Assembly: GCA_964348745.1 (NCBI GenBank)
Contig: CAYGDT010000009.1
Coordinates: 1 to 24,179 of the forward strand
Reading direction: 5' to 3'
Origin: CAYGDT01 sp964348745
GTDB taxonomy: Bacteria > Patescibacteriota > Gracilibacteria > Peribacterales > Peribacteraceae
Length of the DNA: 24,179 bases
The position numbers were made by a program, and so were the translations under genes. This document shows, one piece after another, positions 7,148 to 13,380 of this stretch. The number at the start of each line of letters is the position of its first letter. Position 1 is the first letter of the stretch. Below the pieces are notes generated by a model, which worked only from the letters and a program-made list of their open reading frames with translations, ran no database searches and was not told the origin of the DNA.

Positions 7148-7723
7148 ATGGATCTAGTTTTCTTTGGAATACAGGGATCAGGCAAAGGAACGCAGGCAAA
7201 GCGCCTGGCGGAAGAATTCGGCTACTACATTTTTGAGGCGGGAGGCGAACTCCGCAAGATCACGGCATCCGGATCGGAGCTTGGGAAGGAGGTGAAAAGC
7301 TACATCGATAACGGCGAACTCGTTCCTTTTACAATCATCATAAAGGTCGTGAAAGAAGCCGTGGACGCAGTGCCGAAAGATCGGCAGATTCTCTTTGATG
7401 GTATTCCGCGCGACATTGATCAGATGCATGCGTTCGATACGATCCTCGCCGAAGCGGGGCGGGATTTCATCTGCGTACACATCACGCTGAGCAAAGAGGA
7501 GGCGCTGGAACGCATCCGTGGCCGTGCGAAGATCGAAGGACGCGCCGATGACGCCGATGAGCAGAAAGTCCTGCGGCGCATGGAACTCTTTGAGGAGAAA
7601 ACCAAGCCCGTTATTGCAAAGTATGCAGCGGAAGGAAAAGTGGTGGAGATTGATGGAAACGGAGGGGTTGAGGAAATCTATGAACGGATGAGACAGGCTG
7701 TAATTTCACCTAGTACTAGTTAA
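7148..7723 (+). CDS. adk: Adenylate kinase (short, lidless form)
   Basis: Adenylate kinase interconverts AMP, ADP and ATP in the cytosol. The 191-residue product has the P-loop GIQGSGKGTQAKRLAEEFGY (variant GIQ where GPP is usual), the AMP-binding region EAGGELRKITASGSELGKEVKSYIDNGELVP, and FDGIPRDIDQ in place of the common DGFPR. The LID domain is replaced by the short loop RGRAKIEGRADDADEQKVLRR, with no zinc cysteines. It belongs to the secY-adk-map-infA order, though inserted genes separate it from secY. The start at 7148 is fixed by the P-loop. A duplicate of its first eight codons lies upstream. No ribosome binding site is evident. Confidence 0.95.
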   Translation: MDLVFFGIQGSGKGTQAKRLAEEFGYYIFEAGGELRKITASGSELGKEVKSYIDNGELVPFTIIIKVVKEAVDAVPKDRQILFDGIPRDIDQMHAFDTILAEAGRDFICVHITLSKEEALERIRGRAKIEGRADDADEQKVLRRMELFEEKTKPVIAKYAAEGKVVEIDGNGGVEEIYERMRQAVISPSTS

Positions 7724-7758
7724 TTCGTTAACTCGTTGATTCGAATTAACGAATTAAC
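7719..7758. repeat. 13-bp inverted repeat between adk and map
   Basis: GTTAATTCGTTAA (7719-7731) and its perfect reverse complement TTAACGAATTAAC (7746-7758) are separated by 14 bases. The left arm contains the adk stop codon. The whole spacer is made of AATTCGTTAA-like units. As RNA it would form a hairpin between adk and map, but there is no following U-run, so it is not an obvious terminator. A role in mRNA processing is possible. Confidence 0.65.
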
Positions 7759-7773
7759 GAAGTAACGTACACT

Positions 7774-8548
7774 ATGTATATGAGTAGCTTCCAAACCTTC
7801 TCCCCCGACGAACTCGAGTCTCTCCGCCACGCGGGGAAGATTCTTTCGGAGTGTCTTACCTACATAGGCTCGCTCGTGACGCCCGGTATCACCACCAAAG
7901 AGCTTGATCGCGCTGCCGAGGAGTTCATTCGCAAGCACGAAGGCGCCACACCCGCGTTCATGGGATACCACGGTTACCCGTCGACGCTTTGCACCTCCAT
8001 CAACGAGCAGTGCGTCCACGGACTGCCGAGTAACAGAAAGCTCCTCGAAGGGGATATCATCTCGGTCGATTGCGGCGTGCTCTATAAAAGTCTCTACACC
8101 GATTCCTGCCGAACCTTTCCGGTCGGAACAATCTCCAGCGAAGCGTTCCACTTACTGCAGGTTACCGAATCGGCGCTTGAGCATGCTGTTTCCATGATCA
8201 AAGCCGGCGTGAAAGTCGGCGATATTTCTTCCGCAATCCAGAAGNNNNNNNNNNATCCAGAAGTTCGTCGAGAGCAAAGGCTGCAGCATCGTTCGCGCAC
8301 TCACGGGTCATGGGCTTGGGAACACGCTGCATCAGTTTCCCGATGTTCCAAACTTCGGAACTGCAGGGCAGGGCCCGAAGTTGCCGGCAGGAACACTCAT
8401 AGCCGTCGAGCCGATCGTGTGCACGGGGAAAGACGGTATCAAAGAAAGCGATGACAACTGGACTATCAGCACAAAAGACGGCTCTCTCTCGGCGCACTTC
8501 GAGCATACGCTCTACATCACTCCGGAAGGGTGCGAAGTCATTGCATAA
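7774..8548 (+). CDS. map: Methionine aminopeptidase, type I (intact once a false gap is closed)
   Basis: This enzyme removes the initiator methionine from nascent proteins. The coding region is interrupted at 8245-8254 by ten Ns, after which the frame appears shifted. The 9-mer ATCCAGAAG occurs on both sides of the Ns. Removing the Ns and one 9-mer copy (19 bases) restores a single frame of 251 residues. In that merged protein the metal ligands are all present: Asp99, Asp110, His173 (TGHGLGNTLHQFP), Glu206 (AVEPI) and Glu237 (HFEHTLYI). The substrate histidine is His82 (CVHGLP). An alternative start at 7780 would drop two residues. Its TAATG overlap with the next gene suggests coupling. Confidence 0.93.
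8245..8254. other. Assembly gap (10 N), probably false
   Basis: Ten Ns join two contigs inside map. The nine bases before the gap (8236-8244) equal the nine after it (8255-8263). Overlapping contig ends joined by a fixed-length N pad produce exactly this pattern, and collapsing them keeps map in frame. Confidence 0.9.
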
Positions 8549-9078
8549 TGATTGATCCTCTTTTCCTCACAGGCATCCTCGGTTCCATCATCCTGATCAT
8601 TGGTGCTGCTTGGCCGGTTGCGATGACGGGACACCCTGCGATGTCTCGGAAGAACCAGCTCTTTGCCGTTGGCAACGTGTGTATGTTTGCGTATGCAATC
8701 CTGCGATATTTCGATGGGGGATCGTTTTTCTTTATCCTGCTGCAAATACTCGTCGCGCTGAGCACGGTGCTGATGCTGCTTGATACCAAGGACCGTAACG
8801 ATACCGCAGTGATTGCAGCCGGCGGCTGCGCACTGATTGTCTACTCCTTGTACCTCTTCCAAGGGATACAGACGATCATATTCGTCGCAGGGCTCTCAAC
8901 CTTGGGAATGGGGTTTGCCATGAATATGGCTACAGTACGACGCCAGGTTGCCCTCATGACCGGCAGCGTTTTAATCGCTTGGTTTAGCGCTGTTGTCGGC
9001 GATACGGTATTTCTTTGGCTGAATATCATCTTCGCATTGCTCTGTGTTTGGCAGATTCAGAGGCTAGAGAAGCTCTAA
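8548..9078 (+). CDS. Small multi-pass membrane protein, unknown function
   Basis: The 176-residue product has about six hydrophobic segments: near residues 3-22, 37-55, 60-78, 87-106, 108-128 and 135-168. Short polar loops lie between them, and there is no cleaved signal. The small even-helix layout recalls PnuC-like or PQ-loop transporters, but I see no diagnostic motif and do not assign a family. The start ATG at 8548 overlaps the map stop (TAATG), so it is probably translated by coupling. An upstream in-frame ATG at 8530 inside map is less likely. It sits between map and infA, which are adjacent in many bacteria. Two palindromic repeats follow its stop. Confidence 0.75.
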   Translation: MIDPLFLTGILGSIILIIGAAWPVAMTGHPAMSRKNQLFAVGNVCMFAYAILRYFDGGSFFFILLQILVALSTVLMLLDTKDRNDTAVIAAGGCALIVYSLYLFQGIQTIIFVAGLSTLGMGFAMNMATVRRQVALMTGSVLIAWFSAVVGDTVFLWLNIIFALLCVWQIQRLEKL

Positions 9079-9083
9079 AAAAT

Positions 9084-9125
9084 GTCATGGTGAGCTCTGT
9101 CATGGTGAGCCCGTCGAACCATGAC
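9084..9125. repeat. Hairpin repeat 1 with an extra half copy
   Basis: GTCATGGT (9099-9106) and ACCATGAC (9118-9125) form an 8-bp stem around the 11-base loop GAGCCCGTCGA. A half copy, GTCATGGTGAGCTCT, precedes it at 9084-9098. The loop is the reverse complement, with one difference, of the loop in the hairpin at 9137-9159, while the stem sequence is different. It may act as a 3' structure for the membrane-protein gene 6 bp upstream. Confidence 0.7.
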
Positions 9126-9136
9126 AATCGTATGTG

Positions 9137-9159
9137 CATCCTTCGACGAGCTCAGGATG
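9137..9159. repeat. Hairpin repeat 2 (TCGACGAGCTC loop)
   Basis: CATCCT and AGGATG form a 6-bp stem around the 11-base loop TCGACGAGCTC. CATCCTTCGAC...GCTCAGGATG is a form I recall as widespread in bacterial genomes. It is inverted relative to repeat 1. From 9162 to 9354 I see no gene or recognised RNA; that stretch only holds two CCCCGCAAG copies (9250-9258 and 9341-9349) and must contain whatever promoter infA uses. Confidence 0.7.
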
Positions 9160-9354
9160 ACAAATTGTTCAGTTGATTAGAGTTTGCCTACGATCGGTCC
9201 ATGGGTCTTAGGGAACAACAAAGCGTTTGCTTTGACAATATTTCTTTACCCCCGCAAGTGATTTTCCAAGAAACTCTAGTTTTTTTGGTAGGAATGCTTG
9301 AAGTAGTCAATTTTAGCCTGTAGGCTCTCCCGGCTTGTATCCCCGCAAGGTTTT

Positions 9355-9660
9355 GTGTCTAAAGATGTAATAGAACTCGTCGGCGTCGTGGAAGAATCCT
9401 TCCCAAACGCCACCTTCCGAGTTCGAATCTTAAGCCCACAAGCCAAGGATCATTCGATCCTCTGCACACTCGCCGGACGTATGCGCGTTCATCGCGTACG
9501 CATCCTGCCGGGTGACCGGGTGAAGGTAGAAATGACCCCCTATGATCTCGAGAAGGGTCGTATCTGCTACCGCTACAGGTCTGATCAAAAGATCGATCTA
9601 GCAACCGGAGAAGCTCAGGGCTTCACGCCGGTCGAAAGCGGAACAGAGGGACAAGCGTAA
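9355..9660 (+). CDS. infA: Translation initiation factor IF-1
   Basis: IF-1 binds the 30S A site during initiation. The 101-residue product has the S1/OB-fold sequence DVIELVGVVEESFPNATFRVRI, then GRMRVHRVRILPGDRVKVEMTPYDLEKGRICYRY, close to the bacterial signature. It is longer than the usual ~72 residues. A few extra residues lie in the loop before LCTLAGRM, and about 25 follow RYRSDQK at the C-terminus. The start is GTG (MSKDVIEL), preceded by a 276-bp non-coding gap, so transcription may restart here. rpmJ follows after 26 bp, then rpsM, the common infA-rpmJ-rpsM-rpsK order. Confidence 0.95.
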   Translation: MSKDVIELVGVVEESFPNATFRVRILSPQAKDHSILCTLAGRMRVHRVRILPGDRVKVEMTPYDLEKGRICYRYRSDQKIDLATGEAQGFTPVESGTEGQA

Positions 9661-9686
9661 GTATCACTTCTTTACCTCCCCTTGCC

Positions 9687-9842
9687 GTGAAAGTTCGTGC
9701 GTCCGTAAAACCTATCAGCAAAGACGATCGTCTTGTGATCCGTCGTGCCGGTATTCGTATCAAAAAGGGCAGGATCAGAGGAGGCAAGAAAGTCCGACGC
9801 ATCGTTTCTCCTCACCCCAAGAATAAGCAGAGACAGGGTTAG
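9687..9842 (+). CDS. rpmJ: 50S ribosomal protein L36, zinc-less, enlarged
   Basis: A 51-residue frame starting at GTG encodes MKVRASVKPISKDD, then a basic middle, ending in HPKNKQRQG. Both ends are hallmarks of L36 (canonical MKVRASVK...PKHKQRQG). The protein is about 13 residues longer than the usual 38. None of the zinc-ligand cysteines remain, nor any Cys at all, so it must fold without zinc. Its place between infA and rpsM is the expected one. Only the stop precedes the pyrimidine-rich spacer before rpsM. Confidence 0.9.
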   Translation: MKVRASVKPISKDDRLVIRRAGIRIKKGRIRGGKKVRRIVSPHPKNKQRQG

Positions 9843-9891
9843 GAAATCACTATCGTTATACACTCTCCACTATCCACTTTCCATTACTATA
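9843..9891 (+). repeat. TATCCACT-type pyrimidine leader before rpsM
   Basis: The spacer holds CACTCTCCACTATCCACTTT and then CCATTACTATA. The TATCCACT 8-mer also occurs twice before rplF at 409-416 and 423-430. There is no Shine-Dalgarno. It is another of the repeated low-complexity initiation-region tracts in this cluster. Confidence 0.55.
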
Positions 9892-10272
9892 GTGCCACGC
9901 ATCTCAGGAGTCGTTCTACCGGGAAAAAAGCGCGCAGAGATTGCTCTGACTGCCATCAAAGGCATCGGGCGTCCCATGAGCTTAAAAATTCTCGGTGAAC
10001 TGCACATCGACCCCAACAAGAAAGCCGATGCGCTGACCGAAGAAGAAGAAGGTCGACTGCGTGCGCGTATTGAAGGCGAACTTGTAGAGGGAGAGCTCAC
10101 GCGAAAAGTTTCCATGGATATCAAGCGTCTGCAGGACATCGGAACATGGAGGGGCATGCGCCATCGCAAGAAACTCCCCGCCCGTGGACAGACCTCGCGC
10201 AGAAACGCTCGCACCAAGCGCGGAAAGAAGAAGACCGGTCTCTCCGGAAGAACAACGCTGACCAAGACATAA
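9892..10272 (+). CDS. rpsM: 30S ribosomal protein S13
   Basis: S13 sits in the head of the 30S subunit and contacts the P-site tRNA and the 50S subunit. From the GTG at 9892 the product is 126 residues. It begins with the canonical start PRISGVVLPGKKRAEIALTAIKGIG and ends in the basic GTWRGMRHRKKLPARGQTSRRNARTKRG signature. The frame is open further upstream (to 9745), but that part overlaps rpmJ and is not S13-like, so GTG at 9892 is chosen. It is followed by a 41-bp spacer with a strong hairpin before rpsK. Confidence 0.97.
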   Translation: MPRISGVVLPGKKRAEIALTAIKGIGRPMSLKILGELHIDPNKKADALTEEEEGRLRARIEGELVEGELTRKVSMDIKRLQDIGTWRGMRHRKKLPARGQTSRRNARTKRGKKKTGLSGRTTLTKT

Positions 10273-10281
10273 CAATCGTAT

Positions 10282-10302
10282 ATGCGTCCCGTTGGGACGC
10301 AT
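10282..10302 (+). promoter_or_regulatory. 9-bp perfect hairpin between rpsM and rpsK
   Basis: ATGCGTCCC and GGGACGCAT form a perfect 9-bp stem with the 3-base loop GTT. It ends 11 bases before the rpsK ATG and lacks a U-run. It could be a translational regulator of rpsK-rpsD-rpoA or an mRNA processing site. S4 is a known autoregulator of this operon in other bacteria, but whether it binds here is inference. It could also be a small dispersed palindrome. Confidence 0.55.
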
Positions 10303-10313
10303 CCCCATCTATT

Positions 10314-10724
10314 ATGGCTGACGCCCCAGTTCCATCGACCAATACCACCCGGCCCAAGAAAAAGAAAATCAAGCGCACCGTGCCCAAGGCACGCGTGTGT
10401 ATTTTTGCGGGTGAAAACAATACGATCGTGACCTTTACTGACCTCGAAGGACAGAAACTTGGAGGCTCCAGCTCAGGATCGTGCGGTTTCAAGGGGACAC
10501 GAAAATCGACTCCTTATGCTGCCAAAGTTGCTGCGGAAACAGCAGCACAGTCGGTCGCAGGTTTCGGTATCGAATCGGTACAGGTGGAGATGCGTGGCCT
10601 CGGTCCTGGGCGAGAACAAGCCATTCGCGGCATACAGTCTGCCGGTATCAATCTCGACGCGATTATCGACCGAACATCTATTCCCCATGGCGGCTGCCGT
10701 CCCAAAGGACGCCGCCGCGTTTAG
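10314..10724 (+). CDS. rpsK: 30S ribosomal protein S11
   Basis: S11 lies on the 30S platform near the mRNA exit. The 136-residue product has a Pro/Thr/Lys-rich N-terminal tail of about 20 residues, then the family core. Core landmarks are ENNTIVTFTDLEGQKLGGSSSGSCGFKGTRKSTPYAAKVAAE, GLGPGREQAIRGIQSAG and the C-terminal RTSIPHGGCRPKGRRRV. The ATG at 10314 is chosen over upstream in-frame starts because those overlap rpsM. Order rpsM-rpsK-rpsD-rpoA-rplQ is the standard alpha operon. Confidence 0.97.
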   Translation: MADAPVPSTNTTRPKKKKIKRTVPKARVCIFAGENNTIVTFTDLEGQKLGGSSSGSCGFKGTRKSTPYAAKVAAETAAQSVAGFGIESVQVEMRGLGPGREQAIRGIQSAGINLDAIIDRTSIPHGGCRPKGRRRV

Positions 10725-10765
10725 TAGTGACGGCACCCTGTGCCATCTCTCCCTCAACCTCATCC

Positions 10766-11383
10766 ATGAAATTTACCGGACCAAAAGCAAAGCGCTGTCG
10801 CAGGCAAGGAACCAACATCTACGGTTCCGATAAGTACGACAAAATCCTGCAGAGAAAGCCCTACGGCCCCGGCAAGGGACCGCGCACCCGCGGCAAGCGA
10901 CCCAGCGAATACGGCAAACAGCTTCTCGAAAAGCAGAAAGCACGCGACATGTTCGGCCTCTCCGAGCGCCAGTTCCACCGTCTGTACGAAACTGCGTCTG
11001 CAACGACGGGTCAGACGGGCGAGACATTGCTTCAACTTTTGGAACGTCGTCTGGACAATGTGTTGTATCGTGCGGGGTTTGCCCTCACGCGTTTGCAAGC
11101 ACGCCAGTTCGCGGGTCACGGGCTGTTTGCAGTCAATGGCACGCGCGTGACATCTCCATCGTTCTGCGTCAAACCGGGCGACATAGTGGAAGCACGGGGT
11201 CGGAGTAAGTCTTCTCCAGTCTTTTCTACCATTCTCGAGGCGCATGAGAAATATATGCCACCCTCGTGGCTGAAGGTCGATTCCGGAAACCTCAAAGTCG
11301 AGGTGACGGGTCAACCTACAGCCGATGACTTTGAACAGGCGATCGACGTGCGCCAAGTCATCGAGTTCTACTCACGTCGATAA
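10766..11383 (+). CDS. rpsD: 30S ribosomal protein S4
   Basis: S4 nucleates 30S assembly and, in many bacteria, represses its own operon. From the ATG at 10766 the product is 205 residues, normal for the family. The N-terminal part (MKFTGPKAKRCRRQG...YGPGKGPRTRGKRPSEYGKQLLEKQKAR) lacks the four-cysteine zinc motif, so it is the zinc-free type. The S4 RNA-binding domain follows at about residues 95-160: LERRLDNVLYRAGFALTRLQARQFAGHG, then VNGTRVTSPSFCVKPGD. The C-terminus ends in VIEFYSRR. A 41-bp spacer separates it from rpsK. Confidence 0.97.
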   Translation: MKFTGPKAKRCRRQGTNIYGSDKYDKILQRKPYGPGKGPRTRGKRPSEYGKQLLEKQKARDMFGLSERQFHRLYETASATTGQTGETLLQLLERRLDNVLYRAGFALTRLQARQFAGHGLFAVNGTRVTSPSFCVKPGDIVEARGRSKSSPVFSTILEAHEKYMPPSWLKVDSGNLKVEVTGQPTADDFEQAIDVRQVIEFYSRR

Positions 11384-11408
11384 CCTTCCTTCCTTTCCTC
11401 CCTTGTCT

Positions 11409-12410
11409 ATGCACATTATTCAGGAAGAAATCGGCCTTCCCATCTTCTCCTCGCAGGGCGCGAGCGGGGGTGCAGGCGACGATTCACACAAGGTATTCAG
11501 TATCGGACCGTTGCCTCCGGGATTCGGTATGACACTCGGCAACGCCATGCGTCGCGTTCTACTTTCCAGTCTCCCGGGAGCCGCCGTCACTTCCATGCGC
11601 TATAAAGGCGTGCAGCATGAATACACGACCGTCAAAGGCGTTCGGGAGTCCGGTATCGATATCGGTTTGAACCTCAAGGAGCTCAAACTTCGCAAGTTCA
11701 ACAAAGGTTCCGAAGTCGTAACGCTCAAAGGCAAGGGGCCGGTGACGCTCTTTGCGAAGGATCTTCAGGTGTCCTCCGACATCGAAGTGCTCGATCCGGA
11801 TCTTGAGCTGCTCACCCTTGAGAAGGGCGGAGAAATTGAGCTTTCGATTACCGTGGAGAAAGGCGTAGGGTACAGCCCCGCTTCCGATCGCAACAAGAAG
11901 AGCAACGAACCGGGACTCATTCATATCGATGCGATTTTCAGTCCTGTTCTCAAAGTCCGTTTCACCGTCGAAGCGGCGCGTGTCGGACAAAGGACGGATC
12001 TCGAGAGGCTTCAACTTGATGTGCAAACAAACGGTTCGCTGACCGCAGAGGAAGCCGTACAGTTTGCATCGCAACTCCTCAAGAGTTACTTCGAATATTT
12101 CGGTTCCAACGACAAGGTGGTGGAGAGCGATTTCATCGCCGACTTCACACGTACCGGTACGTCCATCGTCACCGGAGACGACGATTCTGCTCCCGTCAAA
12201 GAAAGCTACACGCCGATCGAAATCCTCAACTTCTCTCCGCGTACGCTCAATGCGCTGATCAATGCCGGCGTAGGTTCCATCGAACAGCTCACTAAATGCA
12301 CGGAAGCCGCTCTCAGCAACTTCCGCGGATTCGGTGCGAAGGCTCTGGATGAAGTAAAAGACACGCTCGCCGAGCGTGGATTGAAACTTTCGAACGAAGA
12401 CGACAAATAA
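11409..12410 (+). CDS. rpoA: DNA-directed RNA polymerase subunit alpha
   Basis: Alpha dimerises to start RNA polymerase assembly. From the ATG at 11409 the product is 333 residues. The N-terminal domain shows GPLPPGFGMTLGNAMRRVLLSSLPGAAVTSMRYKGVQHEYTTVKGVRE, and TPIEILNFSPRTLNALINAGVGSIEQL lies in the C-terminal domain. That domain ends in the helix-hairpin-helix region FRGFGAKALDEVKDTLAERGLKL, which contacts upstream DNA and activators. A glycine-rich insert (SQGASGGAGDDSHK) near residues 15-28 is slightly unusual. The stop is one base before the rplQ ATG, so the two are tightly coupled. Confidence 0.98.
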   Translation: MHIIQEEIGLPIFSSQGASGGAGDDSHKVFSIGPLPPGFGMTLGNAMRRVLLSSLPGAAVTSMRYKGVQHEYTTVKGVRESGIDIGLNLKELKLRKFNKGSEVVTLKGKGPVTLFAKDLQVSSDIEVLDPDLELLTLEKGGEIELSITVEKGVGYSPASDRNKKSNEPGLIHIDAIFSPVLKVRFTVEAARVGQRTDLERLQLDVQTNGSLTAEEAVQFASQLLKSYFEYFGSNDKVVESDFIADFTRTGTSIVTGDDDSAPVKESYTPIEILNFSPRTLNALINAGVGSIEQLTKCTEAALSNFRGFGAKALDEVKDTLAERGLKLSNEDDK

Positions 12411-12411
12411 T

Positions 12412-12948
12412 ATGCGCCACCGACGCTCCAGAAACCGGCTCAACGAGAAACCCGCTCACGCGAAGATGCTCAAGCGTAATCTCGTCACATCTCTTTTGCT
12501 CCACGAATCGTTGCGAACGACCAAGAAGCGTGCAGGTGTCATTGCTCCGGAGGTCGAAAAACTGATCACGTTTGCAAAGACGCATACGCCGCAAGTCGCC
12601 ATTCGGCACATAAACCAAATAGTAACGGACACGAATGCGAGCAAGAAAGTGATGGAAGTATTTGTAAAGCGCTACGCAAACAGACAGTCTGGCATGACCC
12701 GCATAGAGGTACTCGGTTACCGCGGTGGCGATGGCGCGGAAGTAGTGAATTTGAAACTCATAGAAGGGGAGGCGGTGTCTGTCAGCACTGAAAAAGAACT
12801 GAAACAGAAGAAACCTTCTACTTCCTCTAAATCTGCCCTGCCGGCCGTAGCTCCCTCAGGAGCGAAGGCTGGTAACTCCTCTAAAAAGAAACCAGCCAAA
12901 AAATCTTCTGCATCCTCTGCATCATCTAACTCCTCTGCATCCTCATAA
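12412..12948 (+). CDS. rplQ: 50S ribosomal protein L17 with repeat-derived tail
   Basis: L17 lies near the polypeptide exit tunnel on the 50S subunit. Residues 1-118 are a complete L17: MRHRRSRNRLNEKPAHAKMLKRNLVTSLLLHESLRTTKKRA, and VKRYANRQSGMTRIEVLGYRGGDGAEVVNL. The protein then continues for about 60 residues of Ser/Lys/Ala-rich, probably disordered sequence, where most L17 proteins stop. Residues 143-154 (LPAVAPSGAKAG) are encoded by a palindromic repeat whose flanks match, inverted, the element upstream of adk. So a non-coding repeat appears to have entered this essential gene in frame. Confidence 0.95.
   Translation: MRHRRSRNRLNEKPAHAKMLKRNLVTSLLLHESLRTTKKRAGVIAPEVEKLITFAKTHTPQVAIRHINQIVTDTNASKKVMEVFVKRYANRQSGMTRIEVLGYRGGDGAEVVNLKLIEGEAVSVSTEKELKQKKPSTSSKSALPAVAPSGAKAGNSSKKKPAKKSSASSASSNSSASS
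12839..12873. repeat. Palindromic repeat element inside rplQ
   Basis: TGCCGGCCGTAGC (12839-12851 region) and CGAAGGCTGG flank the hairpin GCTCC-CTCA-GGAGC. The flanks are identical, as reverse complement, to 7083-7123 upstream of adk, where the centre is instead CCCGCC-TCT-GGCGGG. It is read in frame as 12 residues of the L17 tail. Confidence 0.72.
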
Positions 12949-12950
12949 AC

Positions 12951-13379
12951 ATGAGAACCTCTTCTCCCAAGCCGGCAGAACCAAAATGGATTCTGATTGA
13001 CGCAGAAGGCCAGAACCTCGGACGCCTTGCTGTGAAAGTGGCGATGATCCTTCGTGGAAAGAACAGGGCATCCTTTAGCCCGCATCAGCTTTGCGGTGAT
13101 CAAGTCGTTGTGATCAATGCCGCGAAACTGCACTTTGATTCTTCCAAGCACCGCCGCAAAATCTACGTGAAGCACACGGGATATCTCGGTCATATAAAAA
13201 CATGGTCGTTGCAGGAGATGATCGATAAAAAGCCGACCGATATGATCGAAATTGCCGTGAAAGGAATGCTGCCTAAAAACCGCCTTGCCAGACAGATGCT
13301 CAAGCGTCTGCACGTTTTTGCAGGAGCCGAGCATTCGCACGAAGCGCAGCAGCCCACAGTTCTTTCCCTCAGTAAATAA
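12951..13379 (+). CDS. rplM: 50S ribosomal protein L13
   Basis: L13 is an early-assembly 23S rRNA-binding protein. The 142-residue product has the family elements: WILIDAEGQNLGRLAVKVAMILRGKNR, GDQVVVINAAKLHFDSSKHRRKIYVKHTGY, then the conserved AVKGMLPKNRLARQMLKRLHVFAGAEHSH. An N-terminal RTSSPKPAEPK lead replaces the usual few residues. It starts 2 bp after the rplQ stop and ends 1 bp before rpsI, so rplQ-rplM-rpsI is a single compact unit, as in many bacteria. Confidence 0.97.
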   Translation: MRTSSPKPAEPKWILIDAEGQNLGRLAVKVAMILRGKNRASFSPHQLCGDQVVVINAAKLHFDSSKHRRKIYVKHTGYLGHIKTWSLQEMIDKKPTDMIEIAVKGMLPKNRLARQMLKRLHVFAGAEHSHEAQQPTVLSLSK

Positions 13380-13380
13380 C

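Noticed and set aside
6963..7157. 64-codon plus frame before adk as a real small gene
   Set aside because: It is a duplicated adk start fragment read through a palindromic repeat, so it is treated as a remnant.
8255..8454. Frameshift or pseudogenisation of map
   Set aside because: The shift is fully explained by ten Ns plus a duplicated 9-mer at contig ends; the merged frame is intact.
9162..9354. Riboswitch or ribosomal-protein leader RNA before infA
   Set aside because: Only short repeats (CCCCGCAAG twice, a 5-bp AGCCT/AGGCT hairpin) are visible; no known RNA fold could be recognised.
10760..11356. 198-codon frame antisense to rpsD
   Set aside because: The sense frame is unmistakably S4; the antisense product has no family features.
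11559..12443. 294-codon open frame antisense to rpoA
   Set aside because: It lies wholly opposite rpoA and the start of rplQ, has no recognisable domain, and reflects codon bias of the sense genes.
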